Positions 35,355 to 43,970 of a stretch of DNA of 64,000 nucleotides are shown one piece after another (the stretch's first letter is position 1; every line of letters begins with the position of its first letter). Origin of the DNA: MAG-120531 sp963934855 (GTDB lineage Bacteria > Bacteroidota > Bacteroidia > Flavobacteriales > Flavobacteriaceae); contig CAWWAC010000006.1 in NCBI GenBank assembly GCA_963934855.1, forward strand, positions 1 through 64,000. The letters run 5' to 3'. A model generated the notes under the pieces. That model was not told the DNA's origin, did no database searches, and saw only the letters and a list, made by a program, of their open reading frames with translations. The position numbers were made by a program, and so were the translations under genes.

Positions 35355-35381
35355 TTGAACATAATATAACATTTACTCTTG
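35355..35381 (+). promoter_or_regulatory. Possible aldehyde dehydrogenase promoter
   Basis: TTG (35355-35357), 16 bases and TACTCTTG (35374-35381, one change from TAnnTTTG) lie 22 bases before the ATG at 35404. Confidence 0.3.
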
Positions 35382-35403
35382 TAAAAGTTAGAAAAACAAC
35401 AAT

Positions 35404-36945
35404 ATGCCTTTAGATTCCATTCAAAAACAACTCTCCTTATTAGGGCTTTCCAAAGAAAATGCCGGTACCAAAATTGGGCACAAAACCATTAAAGGTGGGG
35501 CGTTAATTGCTTCTTACTCGCCCGTAGATGGCAGCCTCATTGGGAGTGTAAATAGCACTACCCAGGAAGGCTATAAACAGGTCATGCAAGAAGCCAGTGC
35601 TGCTTTTTTAGACTGGAGGGTAAAACCTGCCCCTCTTAGAGGAGAGATTGTAAGACAACTTGGGGAAAAACTAAGAACATTAAAAGAGCCTTTGGGCGCT
35701 TTGGTATCTTATGAAATGGGTAAATCCTTACAAGAAGGTTTGGGTGAAGTACAGGAGATGATAGACATCTGTGATTTTGCTGTAGGACTCTCTAGACAGC
35801 TACACGGCCTTACTATGCACTCCGAAAGACCTGGGCATAGAATGTATGAGCAATACCATCCATTAGGCGTTGTAGGGATTATTTCTGCCTTTAATTTTCC
35901 TGTGGCTGTTTGGGCTTGGAATGCTGCTTTAGCACTTGTTTGTGGGGACGTCTGTGTTTGGAAGCCTTCTGAAAAGACACCTCTTTGTGGCGTGGCTTGT
36001 CAAAAAATATTAGCAGATGTATTAGAAGAAAATAATTTATCTCCAGCCATTTCCAGTCTTATTAATGGAGACTATACCGTGGGGGAATTGATGACAGAAG
36101 ACAATAGAATGGCGCTTATTTCTGCTACAGGCTCAATTAGAATGGGTAAAATTGTAGCCCAAAAAATTGCAGCCAGATTAGGAAAATCACTCTTGGAATT
36201 AGGTGGGAACAACGCCATTATAGTAACGCCAGATGCAGATCTAAAAATGACGCTCATGGGGGCTGTCTTTGGAGCTGTTGGAACTGCTGGGCAAAGATGT
36301 ACCTCTACTAGAAGGCTCATTATTCACGAGTCTAGATATGAGGCGGTAAAAGAAGCGCTTATAAAGGCCTATGGCCAAATCAGAATTGGAAACCCACTAG
36401 ACGCAAATATACATGTAGGCCCTCTTATAGACAAAGACGCTGTGACTAATTATAAGAATGCCCTAGAAAAAGCTGTTTCATTAGGGGGCGAACTTATAGT
36501 TCCTGGAGGTGCCTTAGAAGGTGAGGCTTATAGCAGTGGCTGTTATGTAAAACCTGCCATTGTAGCGGCTGAAAATCACTACTCCATTGTACAAGAAGAA
36601 ACATTTGCCCCTATACTGTATTTGTTAAAATACACAGGAGACTTAGAAAACGCCTTGGCCCTTCAGAATGGAGTAAAACAAGGACTTTCTTCTGCCATTA
36701 TGACTAACAACCTAAGAGAGGCAGAGGCCTTTCTTTCTGTATCAGGTTCTGACTGTGGTATTGCCAATGTAAATATTGGAACCTCAGGGGCAGAAATTGG
36801 CGGTGCTTTTGGAGGTGAAAAAGAAACAGGAGGAGGTAGAGAATCTGGATCAGATGCTTGGAAAGTCTATATGAGGCGCCAAACAAATACCATTAACTAC
36901 ACCACAGAATTACCTCTTGCACAAGGGATTACCTTTGATTTATAA
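35404..36945 (+). CDS. Aldehyde dehydrogenase, aminoadipate-semialdehyde type
   Basis: A 513-residue NAD(P)-dependent aldehyde dehydrogenase. Active-site residues are visible: N164 (SAFNFP), E265 in SLLELGGNN and the nucleophile C299 in GTAGQRCTSTRR. The sequence resembles the ALDH7 group (2-aminoadipate 6-semialdehyde dehydrogenase, lysine breakdown), with motifs such as SGSDCGIANVNIGTSGAEIG and GGAFGGEKETGGGRESGSDA; the group assignment is by my recognition only. No lysine-degradation partner is adjacent. It ends in a strong shared terminator with the convergent desaturase gene. Confidence 0.9.
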   Translation: MPLDSIQKQLSLLGLSKENAGTKIGHKTIKGGALIASYSPVDGSLIGSVNSTTQEGYKQVMQEASAAFLDWRVKPAPLRGEIVRQLGEKLRTLKEPLGALVSYEMGKSLQEGLGEVQEMIDICDFAVGLSRQLHGLTMHSERPGHRMYEQYHPLGVVGIISAFNFPVAVWAWNAALALVCGDVCVWKPSEKTPLCGVACQKILADVLEENNLSPAISSLINGDYTVGELMTEDNRMALISATGSIRMGKIVAQKIAARLGKSLLELGGNNAIIVTPDADLKMTLMGAVFGAVGTAGQRCTSTRRLIIHESRYEAVKEALIKAYGQIRIGNPLDANIHVGPLIDKDAVTNYKNALEKAVSLGGELIVPGGALEGEAYSSGCYVKPAIVAAENHYSIVQEETFAPILYLLKYTGDLENALALQNGVKQGLSSAIMTNNLREAEAFLSVSGSDCGIANVNIGTSGAEIGGAFGGEKETGGGRESGSDAWKVYMRRQTNTINYTTELPLAQGITFDL

Positions 36946-36961
36946 GTGAATAAAAATAAAT

Positions 36962-36987
36962 AAAAAGGGGCCATATGGCCCCTTTTT
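36962..36987. terminator. Bidirectional intrinsic terminator
   Basis: A perfect 11-bp stem, AAAAAGGGGCC (36962-36972) with GGCCCCTTTTT (36977-36987) and loop ATAT, has T runs in both directions. It lies between the convergent aldehyde dehydrogenase and desaturase genes and probably serves both. Confidence 0.85.
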
Positions 36988-36992
36988 TAGTT

Positions 36993-37985
36993 CTATAACA
37001 TTCCATTAGGTGTCACCCATTTAAAATGGTGTTGGTCTTGGGGAAACTTCATGCGCTCAGAAATTCTAGTAAGCCTATCCGGTAATTTCACCAAATAATC
37101 TCTAGCTTTTTCAGCCTCATCTGAAAGCGCTCTTAGGCTTTCAATGTCCCAATAAGTATTAAGTTTTTGAAGAATGTCTATATAATCTTTTGAAGTATAT
37201 ACACCCAACCTTTGCGCACAATTAGAAAAGACCTCAAAAGCACTGCTAGCAGCACCGCCAGATTCTCTTAAAAAGTGGGCAGGCATCACAATCTTTTTCT
37301 TCATCATGTCTGCAAATGCCAAAAGCATTTGAGAAGGATCTTGATCAAAAATATGTTTTACAAATTCTCGATATGCCAAATGGTGACGCATTTCATCGCC
37401 AGCAATAATAGCGCACATTTTACCTAGTAAATGATTCCCAGTCTTTTTAGCAAACTGTCCCACCCTCTTATGAGAAATATTGGTGGCCAGCTCCTGAAAA
37501 CTAGTATATACAAAGTTTTTATAAGGGTCTCTGTCGGTTCCAATATCAAAACCGTCAGCAATGAGGTATTGGGTACTTTTCTCTACCTCTTTCATATTAA
37601 CCCTTCCAGACAAATACAAGTATTTATTGAGTACATCTCCATGTCTGTTCTCCTCAGAGGTCCAGTTTCTAATCCACTTAGTCCATCCATTTTTATCTTG
37701 ATGCTGGTCAATTCCATCTACGTCCAAAAGCCAAGACTCATAAGTAGGTAAGGCTTCTTCTGTAATAGTATCTGCTACTAATGTCACCCAAAGATCATAT
37801 CCAATTTCTTTGGCTCCTTCTCTAATTTCAGTAACCTCTTTAAAAAACTGATCACTTTGAGAGTCTGGTAAAAAATCTGAGGGCTGCCAAATTTCTTCCA
37901 CAGGAATGAGAAATTGATCAATAAAACCGTCAATTTTTGGTTCTAAAGATTTCATGACCTCTAATCTAATATTGTGTTGTGACAT
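36993..37985 (-). CDS. Acyl-ACP desaturase
   Basis: A soluble di-iron desaturase of the stearoyl-ACP delta-9 type, 330 residues, which puts a double bond into acyl-ACP. The iron ligands are visible as the EExxH motif EENRHGD (E111, E112, H115), a second motif with E165 (SFQELATNISH) and GDEMRHH (E198, H201). The length is normal for bacterial members. It needs ferredoxin and oxygen, so it points to aerobic growth. It starts 35 bases downstream of the phosphoesterase stop. fabF and acpP, other fatty-acid genes, are far away at 61-62 kb. Confidence 0.92.
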   Translation of the reverse strand: MSQHNIRLEVMKSLEPKIDGFIDQFLIPVEEIWQPSDFLPDSQSDQFFKEVTEIREGAKEIGYDLWVTLVADTITEEALPTYESWLLDVDGIDQHQDKNGWTKWIRNWTSEENRHGDVLNKYLYLSGRVNMKEVEKSTQYLIADGFDIGTDRDPYKNFVYTSFQELATNISHKRVGQFAKKTGNHLLGKMCAIIAGDEMRHHLAYREFVKHIFDQDPSQMLLAFADMMKKKIVMPAHFLRESGGAASSAFEVFSNCAQRLGVYTSKDYIDILQKLNTYWDIESLRALSDEAEKARDYLVKLPDRLTRISERMKFPQDQHHFKWVTPNGML

Positions 37986-38019
37986 AAAAATATTTTAAGA
38001 AATACTGTAAAGATAAAAT

Positions 38020-38751
38020 TTACTGTGGATTTCTTCCCTGCTCATCTGGATAATATTGAAAAACCCTACTGCTCTGCCATATCTCTTTGGAATTCAAATC
38101 CATAGCAGATAGTGGTCCTTTAAAAGCAGCAGCAGTATCTATATTCCAAACATTTGCTTTCTGAACCGGTTTTGTTAATCCAATCTTATCTAAAGAAGAG
38201 TGTCCAATAAATATTTCCTTGTACAATTTAAAGCGCTTTGGATATAAAGGATTCCCAATCTCTAAAGAAGGATTTAAGCAAAGAGCCGTTTCCCAGAGAG
38301 TTCTATCCCAATAGAAATTTTTTTCAAAATACTCATGAGAAACCCCTTTTTGATTGGTAAAGCCCGCATGAACAAAAAGCCTATTTTGACTGTCTAAATA
38401 AAAGGGTTTTAAAGAATAATAAAATTCAATATGGTTTTTAATTTTCTCTTTGGTTTGTCCGCTGTATGAGGCCACAGTTGCAGACCCACCATGCTCCAGC
38501 CAAAGCGGGTTAGCCTTGCCATTTTCTAACCAATCTAAAGCAAGGGTGTCATGGTTGCCTTTCATAAAAATACATTCACAACGGCCAGATAATTCCATTA
38601 AATAATCGATGGTTTCTAAAGCCTCTGACCATCCATCTACATAATCGCCCAAAAAAATAAGCCGGTCACTTACCGTAGGTTTTATTTGTTTAACCAGCGC
38701 TTCTAGTGCCCTAAAGCCTGCATGTATGTCTCCAATAACAATTTCTCTCAT
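38020..38751 (-). CDS. Metallophosphoesterase (PP2A/ApaH-like)
   Basis: A 243-residue calcineurin-like phosphoesterase. All metal motifs are present: GDIHAG (residues 7-12), FLGDYVDGW (about 33-41) and KGNHD, with later conserved HAGF and IGHSS. It is like bacterial serine/threonine phosphatase or symmetrical Ap4A hydrolase proteins; the substrate cannot be told. It lies directly upstream of the acyl-ACP desaturase gene on the same strand and is divergent from the PfkB kinase gene. Confidence 0.9.
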   Translation of the reverse strand: MREIVIGDIHAGFRALEALVKQIKPTVSDRLIFLGDYVDGWSEALETIDYLMELSGRCECIFMKGNHDTLALDWLENGKANPLWLEHGGSATVASYSGQTKEKIKNHIEFYYSLKPFYLDSQNRLFVHAGFTNQKGVSHEYFEKNFYWDRTLWETALCLNPSLEIGNPLYPKRFKLYKEIFIGHSSLDKIGLTKPVQKANVWNIDTAAAFKGPLSAMDLNSKEIWQSSRVFQYYPDEQGRNPQ

Positions 38752-38843
38752 GACTCCTCTTTTTTTATTACAAAAGTAAGGGTTACAAACTAATGAGAGT
38801 CCCTAAGGCGTCAATTATGCCTTTAAATAGATTGTACATCTGC

Positions 38844-38875
38844 TTGAACATCCCATTTATTGAAATATATCTTTG
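38844..38875 (+). promoter_or_regulatory. Promoter of the PfkB kinase gene
   Basis: TTG (38844-38846), 21 bases and TATCTTTG (38868-38875) match the Bacteroidetes promoter consensus. The expected start near 38881 gives an 85-base leader that contains an inverted repeat (38911-38948). Confidence 0.6.
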
Positions 38876-38910
38876 ACATGAACTCATTTTCAACGTATTT
38901 TGGAGTGTTG

Positions 38911-38948
38911 GTACTTGAAATGCTAAAAAAAGATATTAAAGCAAGTAC
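38911..38948 (+). repeat. Inverted repeat in the leader of the PfkB kinase gene
   Basis: GTACTTG (38911-38917) and CAAGTAC (38942-38948) form a perfect 7-bp inverted repeat with a 24-base A-rich spacer, ending 17 bases before the ATG. It could be an operator half-site pair or an RNA hairpin near the start codon. Confidence 0.4.
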
Positions 38949-38965
38949 AATCATAAATTACACCC

Positions 38966-39916
38966 ATGAAAAAAGTATTTTGTATTGGAGAGTTGCTCAT
39001 AGATTTTGTAGCAGAAAACCAAGGGAGTGACCTAAAAAAAGCCTTCGTTTTTACCAAAAAAGCTGGGGGCGCTCCTGCTAATGTGGCTTGTGCTATTAAT
39101 AAATTAGGTGGTTATGCCGCCTTTATTGGAGCTATTGGAAAAGATGCCTTTGGAGATTTCCTATGGAATACCTTAGAATCGCACGAAGTAGACTTAAGTC
39201 TCACCCAAAAAAAAGACACCTTTACTACCTTAGCTTTTGTTTCCTTAGACGCTAACGGAGAAAGGGATTTTGTATTTAGTAGAGGTGCGGATAAAGAATT
39301 GCAATACGATAGTAGTGTGAAACATTTATTTAACCAACAAATGGTTCACTTTGGGGCTGCCACATCCTTTTTGGGAGGCGCATTAGAAGAAGCCTATGGC
39401 CACTATTTATTTGACGCACTTACCCAACAAGCCTTTATTAGTTTTGATCCCAACTTTAGAACAGACCTTTGGAAAAAAAATCCAGAAACTTTTATCAAAA
39501 AATGTATGCCTTTTATAGAAAAGTCTCATCTCTGTAAATTTAGCCTCCAAGAAGCCTTGCTTTTATCTGGGAAAAGTCATTTAGAAGCCGCCTGTAAAGA
39601 GCTCCACGAATTTGGAGCCCCAATTATTTGTATCACTATGGGTGCAGAAGGTACGCTAGTGAGCACTCCAAAGTCAAAAAAACAAATACCTAGTACTCCA
39701 GTAAAAGTAGTAGACACCACAGGCGCTGGAGACGCCTTTATTGGTAGCTTACTCAGCCAAATTTCAAAGCTAAGTATTCCATTAGACCGTTTAGATCAGC
39801 AACTAGAAGTGCTTTACGCTATGGTTTCAAAAGCCAATAGGGCAGGCGCACTAACCACAACAAAATACGGTGCTATTGCTGCCATCCCTGACAAAGAAAT
39901 CCTAGAGAACAACTAA
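38966..39916 (+). CDS. PfkB family carbohydrate kinase (fructokinase-like)
   Basis: A ribokinase-fold sugar kinase of 316 residues. The N-terminus FCIGELLIDFVAE with KKAGGAPANVACAINKLGGY is typical of fructokinases, and the C-terminal ATP/anion-hole motif VDTTGAGDAFIGSLLSQ contains the catalytic Asp. It probably phosphorylates fructose, by resemblance. There is no sugar transporter or glycosidase beside it. Its stop overlaps that of the convergent AlbA_2 gene by 4 bases. Confidence 0.9.
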   Translation: MKKVFCIGELLIDFVAENQGSDLKKAFVFTKKAGGAPANVACAINKLGGYAAFIGAIGKDAFGDFLWNTLESHEVDLSLTQKKDTFTTLAFVSLDANGERDFVFSRGADKELQYDSSVKHLFNQQMVHFGAATSFLGGALEEAYGHYLFDALTQQAFISFDPNFRTDLWKKNPETFIKKCMPFIEKSHLCKFSLQEALLLSGKSHLEAACKELHEFGAPIICITMGAEGTLVSTPKSKKQIPSTPVKVVDTTGAGDAFIGSLLSQISKLSIPLDRLDQQLEVLYAMVSKANRAGALTTTKYGAIAAIPDKEILENN

Positions 39917-41049
39917 TTGTACTTCACCTTTCTGAGAATTCTCTGAGACTCTTTTAAGGTATTGTAAGCATTTGGGTATAGGCCTTTTAAAAGTGGTTTT
40001 GCCTGGTCTAATAAATCTTTTGCCTCTAAAAAACCATTAAAAAAACAGAGCAGTAAGGTCTCTGGTAACTGGTTAATACTAAATGTCTCTGCCTCACTAA
40101 TGGTCCCCTGACCACCCAAGCGTTTCATTAATTCTTTAGAAGTATTAAAAACATGATGCAGCATTTTTTCATCAAAAAGAGGAGGGGAAAACAACAATTC
40201 AGAATCTAAAGTATAAGTGCCATTTTCTTTAAAAACAATTTGTGTTTTTTCTAATGGGTAATGCTCCTGAACATCTCCCAAACCAAGACTCACGTATTCT
40301 ACAATACTAAAAGAGTGATTGTCAAAGCTAATAATCACCTCATCTAAGGCAGAATAAAATAATTTTACCTGCTCTGTAATAAGCTCAATATCTACCCTTG
40401 AAAAATAAGTGACGTCTTTTATGCGCTTAGGCACTCCAGCCCAGCAAACCACAAATTGATCTCTAAAAACCCTATAGCTGGATTCTAAATCTTTATGCCT
40501 GGTGTTTAAAAAATCTACCACTCCGTCTAAAGTGAGTTTAATATTGTTTTGAGCCCCCAACTCAATAGCACTAACAGCTACTTTATTTAAATCTTTTAGA
40601 GTAATTCCGTCGTATTTAGGTAAGCTTATACTTCCCTCTCTAAAAAACACAGCCCCACCCAAATACTTCCAAATATTTTTCTTTAAACTACAGACTTTTC
40701 CAGAAGAGGCAATGGTCACCAGGCCCACTACTTTTCCCTCAGCTAAATCTGGAAAATGAATGTTTTCATAGGAAATTATAGGAGGGTTATTTAGGTAGGC
40801 ATTTACTAAATTCTGAATTTTAGAATCGTCAAAAAAGTCTACTCCAATAATTAAATTCTCTTCATCTGTAACCCCAATCACTATAAAGGAGTGGTTGCTT
40901 GGATTGCTGTTGGCCAAAGCGCAAACATGCTTTAGAAACTTAGCCTTTCCCTCTTTAAAACCAATATCTATAGAACGCTTTTTGTCATAAAAACTATTCT
41001 CCCCATTATGAGACAATAAATTTTTAACCAAAAGACGTTTGTTTATCAT
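39913..41049 (-). CDS. AlbA_2 (Schlafen-like) domain protein
   Basis: A 378-residue protein whose N-terminal half is the AlbA_2 domain, once called 'divergent AAA-4': EGKAKFLKHVCALANSNPSN, FIVIGVTDEENLIIGVDF, and then KVVGLVTIASSGKVCSLKKN. The C-terminal half (about 190-378) is not recognised. AlbA_2 domains are nucleic-acid binding or nuclease-like in some proteins, but the function here is unknown. Its stop is 4 bases into the PfkB gene end, and its start overlaps the stop of the SDR gene, so SDR and AlbA_2 are probably co-transcribed. Confidence 0.82.
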   Translation of the reverse strand: MINKRLLVKNLLSHNGENSFYDKKRSIDIGFKEGKAKFLKHVCALANSNPSNHSFIVIGVTDEENLIIGVDFFDDSKIQNLVNAYLNNPPIISYENIHFPDLAEGKVVGLVTIASSGKVCSLKKNIWKYLGGAVFFREGSISLPKYDGITLKDLNKVAVSAIELGAQNNIKLTLDGVVDFLNTRHKDLESSYRVFRDQFVVCWAGVPKRIKDVTYFSRVDIELITEQVKLFYSALDEVIISFDNHSFSIVEYVSLGLGDVQEHYPLEKTQIVFKENGTYTLDSELLFSPPLFDEKMLHHVFNTSKELMKRLGGQGTISEAETFSINQLPETLLLCFFNGFLEAKDLLDQAKPLLKGLYPNAYNTLKESQRILRKVKYN

Positions 41050-41810
41050 AATACTTTATGCAACGTTGTGCTATTGGCTTGGGCTGTAGGCATAATTACT
41101 AAATCTGCAATATTTACATGAGGGGGACAGCTAAGCATAAAGCCTATTGTTTCTGCAACATCTTGGGCTTGTAAAGGACTAAAGCCTTTATAGACTTGAG
41201 CCGCCCTATTTTGATCTCCTTTAAAGCGTACTTCACTAAATGACGTTGCAACCATTCCAGGATGTATTGCGCCCACTTTTATGCCGGTACCATTAAGATC
41301 AATTCTCATAGACTCATTAATAGCGTTTACCGCATGTTTAGAAGCACAGTATACATTTCCTTTTGCATATACTTCCTTGCCTGCAGTAGAACCAATATGA
41401 ATAATATGCCCTTTTTTTTGAGCCAACATTACGGGAAGTACCGCCTTAGACACATACAATAAACCCTTTACATTAATGTCTAACATGGCATCCCAATCTT
41501 CTAATAAAGCGTCCTGAAAAAGATCCAAACCATGGGCATTTCCCGCGTTGTTAATCAGTACGTCTATCTCATTAAAAGGAGCCCCCAAGCTCTCAATGGC
41601 ACTAAAAACTTCATTTTTATTTGCCACATTAAACAACAAGGTCTTTACATGTACTTGGCCGCTTACGGCCGATGCCACTTCTTCTAAACGTTCTAAATTT
41701 CTACCACACAAAACTAAATTATAGCCCATCTTGGCCAAATGCAAAGCAGTTGCTTTTCCTATGCCACTACTAGCCCCTGTAATAAGGGCCATTTGTTTTT
41801 TTGTTTTCAT
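41046..41810 (-). CDS. SDR family NADP-dependent oxidoreductase
   Basis: A classical short-chain dehydrogenase of 254 residues (from the ATG at 41810). Seen motifs are the cofactor loop ALITGASSGIGKATALHLAK, NNAG (INNAGNAHG), the active-site Ser in HIGSTAGKEVY, and YCASKHAVNA (Tyr-x-x-x-Lys). It is similar to YdfG-type serine/3-hydroxy acid dehydrogenases; the substrate is unknown. The longer frame from 41837 would overlap the aldo/keto reductase gene by 14 bases. It follows that gene by 13 bases and overlaps AlbA_2 by 4. Confidence 0.93.
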   Translation of the reverse strand: MKTKKQMALITGASSGIGKATALHLAKMGYNLVLCGRNLERLEEVASAVSGQVHVKTLLFNVANKNEVFSAIESLGAPFNEIDVLINNAGNAHGLDLFQDALLEDWDAMLDINVKGLLYVSKAVLPVMLAQKKGHIIHIGSTAGKEVYAKGNVYCASKHAVNAINESMRIDLNGTGIKVGAIHPGMVATSFSEVRFKGDQNRAAQVYKGFSPLQAQDVAETIGFMLSCPPHVNIADLVIMPTAQANSTTLHKVL

Positions 41811-41823
41811 TTTATATATAATT

Positions 41824-42690
41824 TTAAGGAATATCATAACCCCTAAAGGCTGCTAATAAATAGAACCAATCTTCAACTTCTATATGTATACTACAAGCAT
41901 CTACAGCCGCTTGCTGCCGCGTTATTTGTGTGGTTCCAATAACCGGATGAATACAAGAGGGATGAACTAATAACCAAGCTAAAAGCAAACTATCTGTGGT
42001 AGTTTCATATTTTTTACACAACTTTTTAAAAGCCAGACCTAACGCGTGAGGAACTGATTTTTCTACCATAAGGCCTCCTAACGGAGCCCAAGCCATAGGT
42101 AGTATATTGTGTGTCATAGAATGGTCTAGCTGACCGTTAAACATAGGCGCACTAACAGCCAATGAAATTTCTATTTGATTGGCACTCACCTGACTTGTTT
42201 TCTGGATTAAATCTACTTGGCTTGGAGTAAAATTAGACACTCCAAAAGACTTTATATAACCCTTTTTTAAAAGGAGTTCAACTGCTTCTTGAATTTCAAC
42301 AGGGTTTATCAGTGGACTGGGTCTATGCAGTAGTAATAAATCTAAATAAGAGGTCTGTAATTTCTCCAAGGAACGCGCTACACTATCTAAAATATACTGT
42401 CTGGTATAATTGTAATGATTTAGCTGAGTGCCTCTCTTTTGATCTACCAATGCAATGCCACATTTACTAATAAATTGAAGCTTTTCTCTAGGAACTCCAG
42501 AGGCGTTAAATCCTGCTCCAAAAGCGGCTTCAGTAGTGTAGTTGCCATAAATGTCTGCGTGGTCAAAAGAGGTAATCCCCATGGCCGCACAAGACGCTAT
42601 CCTATGGGCAATTTCTGATTGAGATAAAGAGGCGCCCCATTGGCCCCAATTCATTGTTCCTGCAATAATTCTTGAATATTTAATAGCCAT
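41824..42690 (-). CDS. Aldo/keto reductase
   Basis: A 288-residue (beta/alpha)8 NADPH-dependent oxidoreductase of the YdhF type. The catalytic tetrad region is visible: FDHADIYGNYTTEAAFGAG (Asp, Tyr), KCGIAL (Lys) and LLLHRPSPLINPVE (His), with GYIKSFGVSNFTPSQVDLIQ and a C-terminal cofactor segment (HPVIGTTQITRQQ). The substrate is unknown. It is the first gene of a three-gene - strand run (aldo/keto reductase, SDR, AlbA_2). Confidence 0.93.
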   Translation of the reverse strand: MAIKYSRIIAGTMNWGQWGASLSQSEIAHRIASCAAMGITSFDHADIYGNYTTEAAFGAGFNASGVPREKLQFISKCGIALVDQKRGTQLNHYNYTRQYILDSVARSLEKLQTSYLDLLLLHRPSPLINPVEIQEAVELLLKKGYIKSFGVSNFTPSQVDLIQKTSQVSANQIEISLAVSAPMFNGQLDHSMTHNILPMAWAPLGGLMVEKSVPHALGLAFKKLCKKYETTTDSLLLAWLLVHPSCIHPVIGTTQITRQQAAVDACSIHIEVEDWFYLLAAFRGYDIP

Positions 42691-42915
42691 TTAAATATAT
42701 TTAATAAGATTCAAATAAGAGATAGAAATTTAAACTATTGCGCTCAAAAAGTTATTAAAGATTGAAATTAGTAATAAATTCCTTAAAAACTTCATAAAAA
42801 TAGGGGGTTTAGACATTTTTTAACGGTGCATTAACAATCGGTCTATAAATAAATTTTTTAATTGCACCTCTATTTAATAAATAGACAATTCTTATATTGA
42901 AAACTTTAGGGAGCT

Positions 42916-43917
42916 ATGGAAGAAAATACAACAGTAGATATTAGTGCTATCAATGAAAAAATAGCCAAGGAGAGTGCGTTTGTAGATGCACTCATGGGGG
43001 AAATGAACAAGGTGATTGTAGGTCAAAAACACATGGTAGAAAGACTTATTATTGGTCTTTTAGGGCAGGGACACATCTTGTTGGAAGGAGTGCCTGGGCT
43101 AGCAAAAACATTGGCTATAAATACCTTGGCAAAAGCAGTAAAAGGAAGCTTTAGTAGAATTCAATTTACGCCAGACTTACTTCCTGCAGATGTAGTGGGA
43201 ACTATGATTTTTAATATGAAAGAGAATGATTTCACTATTAAAAAAGGACCTATTTTTGCTAACTTTGTGTTAGCAGATGAGATTAATAGAGCACCAGCTA
43301 AAGTACAGTCTGCTCTGCTAGAAGCCATGCAAGAAAAGCAGGTGACCATTGGAGATGAAACTTTTATTCTAGACAGGCCCTTTCTAGTCCTGGCCACTCA
43401 AAACCCAGTAGAACAAGAAGGAACTTACCCTCTACCAGAAGCACAAGTAGACCGTTTTATGCTTAAGACAGTGATTACATACCCAAAAATGACTGAAGAG
43501 CAAATGGTCATGAGACAAAGCCTAAAAGGAGCTTATGAAAAGGTAAACCCCGTGGTAAGTGTAGCGCAAATTTTATCTGCCCAAGCGGCTGTAAGAGAAG
43601 TTTACATGGATGAGAAAATTGAAAAATATATTTTAGACCTAATCTTTGCCACACGTTTTCCAGAAAAATACAATTTAGAGAGCTTAAGCCCTCTTATTAG
43701 TTTTGGAGCGTCACCTAGAGGGAGTATTAACCTAGCCATGGCAGCTAAGTGTTATGCATTTATTAAAAAACGAGGCTATGTAATTCCTGAAGATGTAAGA
43801 GCAGTAGTACATGACGTACTCAGACATAGAATTGGTATTACCTATGAGGCGGAAGCAGAAAATATAACTTCAGAGGACATTATCAATACCATCGTAAACG
43901 AAATAGAAGTGCCTTAG
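42916..43917 (+). CDS. MoxR family AAA+ ATPase (first gene of the Bat operon)
   Basis: A 333-residue MoxR/AAA_3 chaperone ATPase. Walker A is GVPGLAKT, Walker B is VLADEINRAP, and further AAA+ motifs (LATQNPVEQEGTYPLPEAQV, and the sensor region ISFGASPRGSINLAMAAK) are intact. MoxR proteins act with von Willebrand factor A proteins, which matches the batA and batB genes downstream. It leads eight genes spanning 42.9-52.1 kb. The 225-base gap upstream is AT-rich and has no clear promoter match. Confidence 0.95.
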   Translation: MEENTTVDISAINEKIAKESAFVDALMGEMNKVIVGQKHMVERLIIGLLGQGHILLEGVPGLAKTLAINTLAKAVKGSFSRIQFTPDLLPADVVGTMIFNMKENDFTIKKGPIFANFVLADEINRAPAKVQSALLEAMQEKQVTIGDETFILDRPFLVLATQNPVEQEGTYPLPEAQVDRFMLKTVITYPKMTEEQMVMRQSLKGAYEKVNPVVSVAQILSAQAAVREVYMDEKIEKYILDLIFATRFPEKYNLESLSPLISFGASPRGSINLAMAAKCYAFIKKRGYVIPEDVRAVVHDVLRHRIGITYEAEAENITSEDIINTIVNEIEVP

Positions 43918-43970
43918 GCCGCAATGAGTAGCACTTAAATTAACTTAAAAGAGGCTATTTCAATACGCAT

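Noticed and set aside
39913..41049. AlbA_2 gene as part of a defence island
   Set aside because: Its neighbours are metabolic oxidoreductases and a sugar kinase; there is no nuclease, methylase or toxin nearby.
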